Below are positions 49,956 through 60,074 of a stretch of DNA of 64,000 bases, one piece after another. A program made the position numbers and the translations under genes. Location: NCBI RefSeq assembly GCF_019925205.1, contig NC_083566.1:5084001-5148000 (forward strand). Reading direction: 5' to 3'. Under the pieces are notes generated by a model, which worked only from the letters and a program-made list of their open reading frames with translations, did not search any database and had not been told where the DNA came from. The DNA comes from Metopolophium dirhodum (Eukaryota > Arthropoda > Insecta > Hemiptera > Aphididae). Each line of letters opens with the position of its first letter. Within the stretch, counting starts at the first letter, position 1.

Positions 49956-51104
49956 GCACTATAATATATTAAAATATTCTCCTCCTCTTCTCGATTTTTA
50001 TTTAGGTGTTTTCATGTTATTTTACACACAGATCGGCACGTGACTAAATCGCTTTTCTTCTTACTCCATGCGTTAGCTTTTAGAGAAGATTGCACGACGA
50101 TTCATCTCGACTGTCTGGCGACACGGCGGAATATTGCTTTCGTCTTCAAAATACGTCATCTGCATTAGATAGTTTACTGCATTAGGTATCTATACAAGAA
50201 CTGAAATGACATTGACAACAGCTTTAGGAGTAGGTACACGAGGGTAACCTATCCCTTTAAGGGCGATTGTAAACTCTCCAGGGTCTACTCCAGTACTACC
50301 TGATAAGAGCATGTAAACTCTCCCAGATCTACTTCAGTACTACCTACTAAATTTAATTAAAAAAATTAAATTGTATAATAATAAAAATCAATGTCTTAAA
50401 CTGCTGTGAGCTATAATATTATAGTATAATACTATAAACATTTAGTTTAACATTTAATTTTTATGATAGTATGAACATACAGATTTCAAAAAACTTAAGG
50501 TTTGTTGTTCTTATTTTATTTTGTTTATTCTAACTTTTAATTTGTATGTAAACTGCAGTTTGAAAATCTGTTAGGGCATTAATAATTTATATAAATGTTG
50601 ACGAGTACTAGAAGTCTAAAGAAAAAGCCGATTTATAGAGTAGTAATAATATTTAAAACAACTCGGAAGAGTTTACACATTACCCCACAGGTAAACATAA
50701 TGTTCATCCGGGAGAGTTTACACAATATTTCGTTCAGGTAAACATCATATGACCCGGTAGAGTTTACCATCGGGAGAGTTTACAAGTTTTAAAAATCGTG
50801 ATAGTTTTCCATACAACCGCGAGAGTTTACCGCTGCCCACACGGTAACGGTTCAATTGCTTTTTTGCGGAGTCCACCGTGGATGACCCACAGCTAAATAA
50901 TCGGATAATGCGCTGGTTGTTGTTATACTATATAAAACCATTTTGCTTGAATAAAACACAAACGAACGGGAAAACGTTTAACGGGGCCGAATGTTGCATA
51001 CAATATAATATTGTTATTGTTTCGGACGATTCGAATCTATATGAATGCCATAGTATTATATCCACCGGATTAGACGGCGGCGGCGGCGGCGTCGCGAGCA
51101 ATAA
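49956..51104 (+). repeat. Tandem duplication, copy 2, split by an inserted element
   Basis: The left part (49956 to about 50248) matches the first half of copy 1. The right part (about 50840-51104) matches the second half, through AACGTTTAACGG and ATTGTTTCGGACGATTCGAA, to the end word GCGAGCAATA. The 1149-bp span equals the 584-bp unit plus an insertion of about 0.57-0.6 kb, so the insertion came after the duplication. Divergence between the copies includes many substitutions and small indels. Confidence 0.85.
50261..50838. mobile_element. Non-autonomous inverted-repeat element with GTAAACTCTCC arrays
   Basis: The left end GGGCGATTGTAAACTCTCC and the reverse-complemented right end GGGCAGCGGTAAACTCTCG form terminal inverted repeats. 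Left side: two 44-base units each pair GTAAACTCTCC with TCTACT(C/T)CAGTACTACCT. Right side: GAGTTTAC occurs five times (about 50669, 50733, 50761, 50776, 50823), and two units pair GAGAGTTTACAC with CAGGTAAACAT. GGTAAC lies on both sides (50243-50248 and 50843-50848) and may be the target duplication, which would put the ends at 50249 and 50842. No coding frame. Repeated subterminal words like these are typical of transposase-binding arrays. Confidence 0.7.
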
Positions 51105-52414
51105 TCACCAGATTTCATCTATAATGTCGGTACTCATTGAAACATAACCGGTGGTATTCGGTTTTCGATATTATTATTATTATTATCGACGGTTACTATT
51201 CGCACCAGTGACGGCGTGTCGTATATAGAGTGCGATCAAATACATCAGCTGCAGAGAGAGGGGTGAACTATGTGAGCAAATAAACTATGTTTTACACAAA
51301 GTTCCTATGGCACTCTTTCTTGAAATCACAAACTCTTGTCCGTTATAATTTATTATTATCGACAAATATTACGATCAAACTAAAAATGTCTAAAATTCCA
51401 AGTTCTTCAAGTGCAAAAAAATGTTTAATTTATTGTAAAAATAAATATATCGCAATATGTATAATGCATGTATATTATGTATTATGTAAAAATATAAATA
51501 TAATATTACAATAACTTTCGGGATTATGACGTACAAGATACTTACGTTAAAACAAAGTTCGGAATCGTGAGGCATATGAAAAAAATAAAATGTTTTGAAA
51601 TACTGTGCAGAATATAATATATTATATTAACTCGTATATTATTCAAATACATAAATCATCGATACCATAATGTCAAGTCTCTCTAACATGGTAGTTTTCT
51701 GAATTCAATCAAAATATATAAAATTATATCGGTAGTTTAATATGCACCTGTTACATTAAGAATGTCGTGGTCATTTCACCAATTTTTTTTTTAGGTAGTA
51801 AGTTTTGTACGTTTTACTGTTTTATCCGTGTACAATAATTATATTTTGAATACCAATTTGCAGATATAGGGTCACGACATAATATCCAAATAATCATATC
51901 ATTAATCAGAAAAAAATGAATGTGTATTAACGTATTATGGTGGGCAAACGTTTCCAGACGATGTCTCGTTTCGTCGTGATTATCACGATTCACGATGACG
52001 TTTAATTAAAAATATCATACTACCGTTTTGTACATTAATATGACGAAAATATTAAAAACGCGCTTGGAGGCCATTTTCGTGATGGTACATTGTCAACATT
52101 ATTTTTTTATGTTTAAAATCACAGGCACCCACGGAGTACATAAACATAGAACAATTATTTACATAATCGGGAAATATCACGACCTCGGCTACGACAGGAA
52201 CATATTTTATAATAGATTCTGTTTGTCCCAGTTGATGAACACGGCCACCGTCATGAAATCGACCCGTTCACGTCGGCAGGCAGAAATTTTGTTAAACATC
52301 TGGGAGGGAAGGGGCGTTGACGGTTAAATTTCAGTTTCACGTACCTATATATTATATACCGATGCTGATCGATATGTTCTCACCAATTATTACTTCATCG
52401 TTGACACGTCTACA
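51105..52414. other. Noncoding stretch
   Basis: GC-richer to about 51270, then AT-rich. The frame at 52028-52327 (+) is in a slightly GC-richer patch but has no motif and no splice context. No RNA gene seen. Confidence 0.4.
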
Positions 52415-52422
52415 CTCTATAT

Positions 52423-52818
52423 CAGGGGTCTCCAACCTACGGCCGAATCCAGCCCGTCAAGGTTTTTGCACCAGCCCGCCAAATTAATTAATATTTTGGA
52501 AATAATTTATCTAATGTTTTCATTGTTTTTAATGTTTTGAATTAATTAAATAGTAATAGTTCATACTATTTTTCCTTTTTATGTCATTAATAACAGCTTG
52601 TAATAGTCTTAAATACCAATATTTTAACACTAACACTTACCTATAATAGAAAAACACATTATAAAACAAAATTGTATTTAAATAAACATACATTTTTATA
52701 AATAAATCTTATCTATTCTTAAATTGCATAAACTTTCATATTCATCTAAAAATGTTGGACCGTGACGCCAAAGTGTATCTCAAATTTGGCCGCCGTCAAA
52801 AAAGGTTAGAGGCCCTCG
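52423..52818. mobile_element. hAT miniature element with perfect 8-bp target duplication
   Basis: The left end is CAGGGGTCTCCAACCTACGG. The right end, reverse-complemented, is CGAGGGCCTCTAACCTTTTT. The first 16 bases agree at 12 positions. CTCTATAT stands directly outside both ends (52415-52422 and 52819-52826), a perfect 8-bp duplication as hAT transposases make. The left end closely resembles the CAGGGGTCGGCAACC ends known from hAT/Charlie-type elements. The 396-bp body is AT-rich without a transposase frame. Confidence 0.85.
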
Positions 52819-52826
52819 CTCTATAT

Positions 52827-53390
52827 TATAAAGAAGTACTTATTTAATGTGTTTTTTACAATTTAAAAAGTACCTATTGATGTTAATTAGTAGTATTTAT
52901 GTGGACCTCTCGGGACTAATGGAAATCGCATGTCCATTGTCCATATTAAATTTGGTTTCACACTATAAGCTTGCACGTTTTGTGTATAATTGATTTTTGA
53001 TATCAACCTACCAGAAGTAGGATTTTTAAGAAATGATTTGCCAAACTTATGACACATTGTTATATATTGTAAAACACTCAACTGTATACACCTGTTATAC
53101 GAATATAATATGTTTAATAAGCACAGAATAGTCTCAAATACGAAATTTTGTTACGCATATTTTTGCGCACATTTTGTACATGCGTTTTTCGTACTCAAAG
53201 GATAATAATCAAGACATTATTAAATTATTTTACAACATCGTCTAAAATTATTCTTTGAAAAACAAACATCAATTTACTGGAGGAAATAATAATAATAATA
53301 ATAATAAGAATAATATTTGTAATTAGAAGGATAACCGGCGACATGTGACATTTTTCGGAGGATGGGGCCGCAATATTATAGCTTACAAGT
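52827..53390. other. AT-rich noncoding stretch
   Basis: (AAT)n at 53285-53307. No other feature. Confidence 0.45.
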
Positions 53391-54080
53391 CATTCCAGTC
53401 CCTGCTCGCTGGAGTTGGTTAATTATTGTTTTTTTTTTATTTCCTCCCCCCCCCCCCCCATCCCATCCTGGAAGTCGCTGTCGTATCTCTAAGCCGACGA
53501 TACACGCGGCCACCGTTGATCCCTTTTGATTTATACAATATTATTATGTCACACCGTGTTTGCGCTCGACCACGATCGCACATAAATTAGTCCGTTGATC
53601 TGCTATAATACATCCATCGCTTGGTAGCTATCCGCCATCCATCCCGTCCGTCTGTCCGTCTACTACACGGTAATAACTATGGTACGGATCCAGCAGCTGT
53701 TCAGAGCGCCCGATAAGTCTCTCCCGCCACCGCCGAGTGTTTTATAATTAATTTTACTATCACATGACGCCTGGAAACCGAAAATAATATATATACATAT
53801 AAGTATCGCGAGTGCCACAATTAGATCGACCGCGGTTATTAATGAGCCTGGGAACATAAAATATAAAAATCGCTCCCCGGTCGGCGCAGCTCGGCGGGGT
53901 CGGCTGTTGCGGTGTCGTACCGGCGGCGGTCTTAATGTTGTCCGGTCTTATTTTTTTATAATATAATATCATATATTTTATTTTTCCAAACGGAAAGTGA
54001 CGGAAAGATTCCGACGCCGCCGCACCATCGCCGTCATAATCCCCGCGGCTGAGCACTCGGCGAAACTGCTGGTGGCAACC
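53391..54080. other. CpG-rich island with C14 run
   Basis: Fourteen C at 53446-53459, then CG-rich sequence (GGCGCAGCTCGGCGGGGTC near 53883, GACGCCGCCGCACC near 54013). Minus-strand frames across it have no motif. Possibly a promoter or regulatory block. Confidence 0.35.
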
Positions 54081-56096
54081 TAACCGAATGACAAGATTTA
54101 TGGACGGGGGAAAATGAGTATTTCATTATTAAACCATCTGGCATTTGGGTATTTTCTTCTTTTTTTTTTTTAAGTAAAATCCTCGGTATTATGGGCACCA
54201 TTACATGAATAATTCCAGTTTATACACGCGATTGAATATTATATCAAATAGAAAACTCGCGGTCGTACGGTTGAAATAAATCGATTATATTAATACCAGC
54301 ACGATATAATAATTATGAATTTGAAATGGACGAATAATAAGAATTTCAGACTTGACAAATCACGACCCCTCTGTCGTTTGCAATGCAAGTATGACGTTTG
54401 TACATAACATTACCTATATTATTATGCATTTTTTTTTCTTAGAAATAGTTACAACTAAATATTGAAAGATTTTTTAGAAATTAGTCCTTCGCTGCGTTAA
54501 ACAGACAAAACTTTTATTAATATTATAACATACGAAAAGCAAGAGGCAAAAATCGTTGATGGACGTCTTCTTCGAGAACCGATAGCTAGAACAATAATCA
54601 CTATTTTCGATGATTCACAATCCACCGTTGTCGGATGAATAATCGACATCACTTGAGTGTAATATACTATTAAGTAAAAATGATTACTCAAAAATTGTGT
54701 GTAACATATAAATGCACGTTAATGTGCGAGGCGAGAGAAAAGTTTGCGTAAATCTTTAGTTCCCCATACATCAAAACATCCGGCCATAACAATACGTTAT
54801 ACTCATTGACCCAAGTTTTCTAAATTTTTTTTTTTTTCTTATTCTAGAGCTAAATAATAATTTTTGCAATTAATTTGAGTAGTGAACATATTGTGTATAG
54901 TTTATGCATTACGATATTAAATATCTAGCATGGCTCAAAATTGTGTTATTTTAATTAATATGCGTTCTTCTGTTATAATTATATTATAAGATAGCGTAAT
55001 CTACAGGTGCAGAAGTAAATGTATCAGGCTACATTTTGTCACGAAAAAAAGCGGGAATCGAAACTTTTTATTTTTTTATAAATGATTGCCATTGGTTGTA
55101 GATTATAATGGTAATAGTAGAAATTTTTCAATTTTTTATACATAATATATAAATATATCGGTTGCCATTGGTTCATCGGGGCGATCAGTACAAGTATGGT
55201 TTTTTGGCAGTTTTCGCACGTTGCCTACCAAGGTGGCTGATATGCACTTACTGCAGAGAGTTACACCCAAAGGGAGTGGAACAATCGCAATTGTTTTAAG
55301 AGTTGTCATTTTGTACGGGCAAACTTACACTACACGTAAGTACGCGGGATCGGCTAGAATTAAATCAAAATAAATAGGTAGGTACCAAATAATTATATAT
55401 ATCTTAGAACTTGAAAAAGTATTATAGGTACTACACGGAATTTTCTGGAAAAGTAAATTATTTTACAACTTACAAGTGTAAACATACAATGATCATAATC
55501 AGTAGTTCACTCTTTTTCTATTTGTTTATAATATAACGAATGGCGACATTCGTAAGGTCCCTGCAAGTACAATATGTCACTGTTTTGATTGGGATTTTCT
55601 CACCTAACATCATACATTAATTTTATTTATATAAAATTATGTTAACACCAAAAAGTTAATCTGTTAGTTAATAAAATATAGGTACTTAAAAATTAACAAA
55701 ACCTTAATTATATTGTACATACAAATTCTCATAGCATATAAAACAAATTGTTTCATTATTATACAGCTATTAATTTTTATATTCATTAGATGTTTTATAT
55801 ATTATTCTAATTAATTTTAGAAAATATTTAAATACAAATTTAATAAAGTCATTACTCAAATGATATACGGAGTATTTTCATTTTGAAATTCACAAATTTC
55901 AATGTTCTGATGAGATAAAATTGTGTATATTGTTGTATTATAATATGAATGCCATTTTATAATGTGATAATTAGTATAAAACTTTATATAAAATATATCA
56001 ATGTTTGTAACAAAAAATCTGTTTTATTGTATATTGTATTCATATCAAAATATTATATTTTCGCGATTAAAACGGCATCATTTTGTCAGTTTTAAT
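54081..56096. other. AT-rich noncoding stretch
   Basis: TTGCCATTGGTT occurs twice near 55086 and 55161. A donor-like GTAAGT lies near 55335 without a coding frame leading to it. Nothing else supportable. Confidence 0.4.
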
Positions 56097-56911
56097 TCAT
56101 ATAATGACATATTTTAATGACGTATTCAAAAACCATAGAAATATAGTACTCTCATTGAAATGAGCAAATCCTATAATTACGTGCTTAGGTATGTAATTTT
56201 TTTGGATATCGAATTGTTTGAAAATATTTGAATTGTTAGTTAACAGTAAGCATTTTCGTTTATTAAATAAATATCTGTAAAAAGTATAATATTTAACTTT
56301 CATTTGTAGAATGTTTTTTTTTATTTTTATTTTCAACTCGATTTTCCACGTCACTACGCATAAGTTGCGCATACATACCTGTTTTATTATATTTAGGTGT
56401 GTACGATATATGTATAATAAAAACGTAAAATGAAACTCGTTTCTCTCAGAAGTTAGTGCATATAGACATTCGTGCTCATATGTCATTGGACGATTATATT
56501 TGCTTAGCAAAAACTTTAAATTCATACATGTGACCGAATAAATAGAACTTAACAGGGCTTTGCACCGTTTACGGCGAACACTGGAGTAAATAAGATACAT
56601 ATATATTATACACTCGCACACCGTATGCAGTAAAGTACCACGACCGTGTGAGTACTTTTCGGTTTACAATTCAATATAATATAATATTTACTAAAATATT
56701 GGGGGCGTGTAGAGTTTATTTTGAGTGTTTTTTTCAAAAGACATGTTACATTTTTCATGCCAGGAAAAAAACTATAAATCGAAAATGATCGGCGATACGC
56801 TAGTTTCGTTGAAAAAAAAATGAAACTTAATTTACAAAGACGATACCGGAAATTATGCGGACCCAGTGTCATTGGGGAGGGGTTATTGATAGCATCATGC
56901 CAGAATGACAT
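56097..56911 (-). other. Two adjoining open frames, longest in the window, unidentified
   Basis: Minus-strand frames at 56606-56911 (101 codons) and 56097-56621 (174 codons) overlap by 16 bases in different frames. The second is the longest frame in the window. Composition is heavy in Leu, Ile, Lys, Asn, Tyr and Phe, close to what AT-rich DNA gives by chance. No domain, signal peptide or motif is recognised, and there are no clear splice sites. Most likely chance; recorded because of the length. Confidence 0.12.
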
Positions 56912-56938
56912 TAAGGGAGTATTTTATTACTTTTACTA

Positions 56939-56940
<2 letters not shown>

Positions 56941-56981
<41 letters not shown>
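56941..56981. repeat. (ATT)n microsatellite
   Basis: About 13 units. Confidence 0.9.
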
Positions 56982-56982
<1 letters not shown>

Positions 56983-58457
56983 CAACAGCATACACTTATC
57001 TGTCACGGTTTCGTCCAAAAATAAAACGAAAGGGAAGACGCGCGGAGTGGGCGACAAAATGGAATAGGACAATATCTGCTATCCAAGATTTTCACTCGAT
57101 TAGATAGTGGACTACACTATACACTTTTCATTGTGAGTGAAAAAAAATACATATATAAGGTATTTTTGTTCAATTGGAAATTGGATCCGTTCTTGTGAAA
57201 TGTCGACACATGTGCTGATCCAACACAACACGGTAACCCGTCTGGATTCCAATTCGATTTTTTTTTTTTTTTTACCGAAGGATTTTTTCTTACCCCTTCC
57301 AATGTGATGCAAAACCTTTTTTCTATTTTATTTTTATTTTTATTGGAGAATAATAAAACAAAAAACTACCGTGCTCGTTTCCATATATACACTTTTATCC
57401 AAATATTGTGTACGATTTTTTTTTTATAGGTAATTCTTATCGACTTATAAAAGGAAACGTAATACACTGCAGCTTTTATTTGTTTAAATCAAATGTTTTA
57501 TTTCAATATGTATATGTCTGTTTAATCATATGTAGACACATTTTAATGTTAGGTAATAGTTTAGGGGCACACGATAGCTCGTTTTCCTATGGTTTTAAAA
57601 AGTATTTAGTGCGTGTGAAAAAAAAATTTGTGGAGTTAAAATGTAACGCGTTTCCTTATATATGTTAAATTATTATTGAATTCTTCTAACATTTCCTGAG
57701 TATTCAACAGTTTTTTCCACAAAAAATGTATATCGATATGATTTAATTTTCCAATGGTGTTGTGCATGAATACTAATAAATTGGATTATGTGTATATTAT
57801 TATTACTATTGTTGGATACTCTACAAAAACAAGTCGTAACAATATAAAAATTATAATTACTATAATAAGTACTACAATTCGAGAGTTTTTAATTTGTCCA
57901 GATACAATAATGTGTAATTATATAAAATTATAATGTGCTGTATTTATTTGTATTTTGTATGATTTTTATTATTTGTAAAGGTACGTTTTATATTTATACT
58001 CAAATATTATAGGGTCAATTTTAGCAACAACATTAAACTAGAACAAGTAATTTTTGTTTAATTTGTTTATATTTTCAATTTTATTAATTATTGTCTTTAC
58101 TATTTTTTTAAAGTAAATCAAACTTAATGTAACACCTAGTACCCTATATTGCCTACTTATACCGGATGAAGTAAAGTTATCATATGCATACGACTGCTAT
58201 TAGTGTATTATTGTATTATAATGTTTAGAATATATTATAACTTATTAGTATTCATCATGACTCGATTATTTACTTACTCAATTGAACCACCGTTATCCAT
58301 TAAATGTGTTTTTAAATTGTTTATAAAACTTATTCTCAAAAATAATTATTGTCAAAAAAAAAATGTATGCGTTTTAATCGTAAGATCGTTAAATTATAAT
58401 AAGATAATTAATTGCTATAATATTATGCTCCCGCACTCAGTTCAATATATTAATTAA

Positions 58458-58460
<3 letters not shown>

Positions 58461-58502
<42 letters not shown>
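58461..58502. repeat. (TTA)n microsatellite
   Basis: About 14 units. Confidence 0.9.
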
Positions 58503-58721
58503 TGTACCGAATGTATTTCATGGGTCTAATCACGAGGGCCAAATGTTATCCAGTTATAAAATATAAACGAGTTAGTCCTATAAATACTGCTTATATTTAC
58601 TAAAAATCATTAGAACGAGTTTTGCTGCAGGGGAGGAAATGCGAATAAATAATAATAACAAATAATATGCGCTCCAACGCCATCGCATCTTTGTTTTATT
58701 CGCATACGGAAAAAAAATGTG

Positions 58722-58822
58722 TATAAGTAGTGTGTTTTAGTTCCTTCTGTATCCCCCGCAAATCCAGGGAATCCAGGTACCCCGCCTGTCCTATGATCGC
58801 GTACGTACGTACGTTACCACCG
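58722..58822 (+). repeat. Left arm of a long inverted repeat
   Basis: Contains TTTTAGTTCCTTCTGTATCC, AATCCAGGGAATCCAGGTA and CCTATGATCGCGTACGTACG. The reverse complement stands at 62041-62139 with only a few substitutions and a 3-4 base indel in the GTAC run. Confidence 0.85.
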
Positions 58823-59048
58823 CAAATTAACTTGATTAATAATATTACGAATAGCTAACAATATTTTCTCATATTATATTTGTTTAAAATTATTATTCGA
58901 GCGATTTGTTATCAGTTTATATAAATTATCAAATCGAGTAAAGTAATCGATAATCGATATATTATATTCACTGACATCCATTTACTATAAAATATCTATA
59001 AATTAAACGAATATAAGAAATTAGTAGATAATATTTAATATGATTTAG

Positions 59049-59503
59049 ATGAAATGACAGATGTATTGGCCACAAAACTGAGAAGCATTGGTGTTGGCAA
59101 AAACTCGATGGTTCGTATCTTGATGGAACGATGTCTTGAGTATACCATTAGTTACATTACTATTCATAAAGCTGGTACCTACGTTATTATTATTTGTTTA
59201 TTATTAATTTGCAAAGTTTTAACAAATTATATTTTAAAATCGTACCTTTATAGGGGGTGCATGTTTAATCCTGGAGGTATCGTATCCATTACCACTTCTT
59301 TGTTTGGTTTTAGAGGATTCGACTCCCAGAGCAATTCTTACAAAAATATTCTTTGAAGAAACAGCAATTAATTTACTTGGATAATGGTTGGTACGATAGT
59401 TTGAAAACATCAGTGGATAAATCATTACTCAAAAAAGAGCCAAAGGAACTAGATGACTTAGCCGTTGTAGTGTTCTCATCTGATACCACGGGAAACCCAA
59501 AGG
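59049..59503 (+). pseudogene. Adenylation (AMP-binding) domain fragment, ebony/NRPS-like, two exons, frameshifted
   Basis: Exon 1 (59049-59174) follows TTTAG and reads EMTDVLATKLRSIGVGKNSM through ILMERCLEYTISYITIHKAG. Intron 59175-59253 (GTACCT...TTTATAG, 79 bases, phase 1) splits the A2 motif. Exon 2 continues GACLILEVSYP, then LEDSTPRAILTK. At about 59343-59353 one extra base shifts the frame. The new frame reads LKKQQLIYLDNGWYDSL and then AVVVFSSDTTGNPKG, the A3 (P-loop) motif with Asp where the family has Gly (SGTTGKPKG), ending at the donor GG|GTATGT. These enzymes activate a carboxylic acid as an acyl-AMP; ebony-type proteins join beta-alanine to amines. The HKAGGAYLPLE-like A2 block fits that group best from memory. 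A frameshift, an A3 substitution and missing flanking exons mark it as a decayed duplicate. It lies inside the inverted-repeat pair. Confidence 0.75.
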
Positions 59504-59985
59504 GTATGTTTGGCTGTAAATTGTGATTATTTAATATATTTAATACGAATCTTAGATAATTTCAGTATACAAATAGGTAATGTGTTCTCCAAGTTTTTTG
59601 CATTTTTTATTCATAGACAAAACTATTTGAGTTGGCTTACAATTTCAATGTAATTAATACGGAAATTACTTTGATAAAAACTAGAAAGTGTTACTATAGC
59701 TGATTTATAGATCATGTATGATATATTTAGAACACACTCGTAACATCATAATCAATTTAATGACACTCATTACTTAAAAAACTATAAACGTTTTTAAAAA
59801 TAATTTTTTTACATAGTTTTAGGTCGTTACAAAACAATAATTTTCTAAAAAATTATATTTTCAATTTAATTATTTATCTTTTTTAATGACAAAATGCATT
59901 TTAGATTCCAAGCGGAGTGGTGAATGTATTGATTTTACAATGATGTGTGTGTTTTTTTATTTTTTATTTTTTTGTGTCTGTCATC

Positions 59986-60074
59986 ACCTTTTGGGGCAGT
60001 AAAACTGCTTTGATTTTCTTCAACAGTATCTTTTCCGATAGGAAAGTGAATCTAGTTGGTATTATGATGATAAC
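59986..60074 (+). pseudogene. Possible further remnant of the same adenylation domain
   Basis: In one frame TFWGSKTALIFFNSIF and, after a poorly matching stretch, GIMMITIPPS resemble the KTSLTFVDSI...VVPK segment that follows the A3 motif in ebony-like adenylation domains. The acceptor GGGGCAG stands in front. Identity is low and the following sequence does not continue the domain recognisably. Confidence 0.25.

Larger units (their letters stand above)
56912..58721. other. AT-rich noncoding stretch with ATT microsatellites
   Basis: (ATT)n at 56941-56981 and 58461-58502. Short motif-free frames only. Confidence 0.45.

Noticed and set aside
56097..56621. 174-codon minus-strand frame as a real gene
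   Set aside because: Composition matches AT-rich chance frames and there is no motif or splice context. It is noted in the features only because it is the longest.
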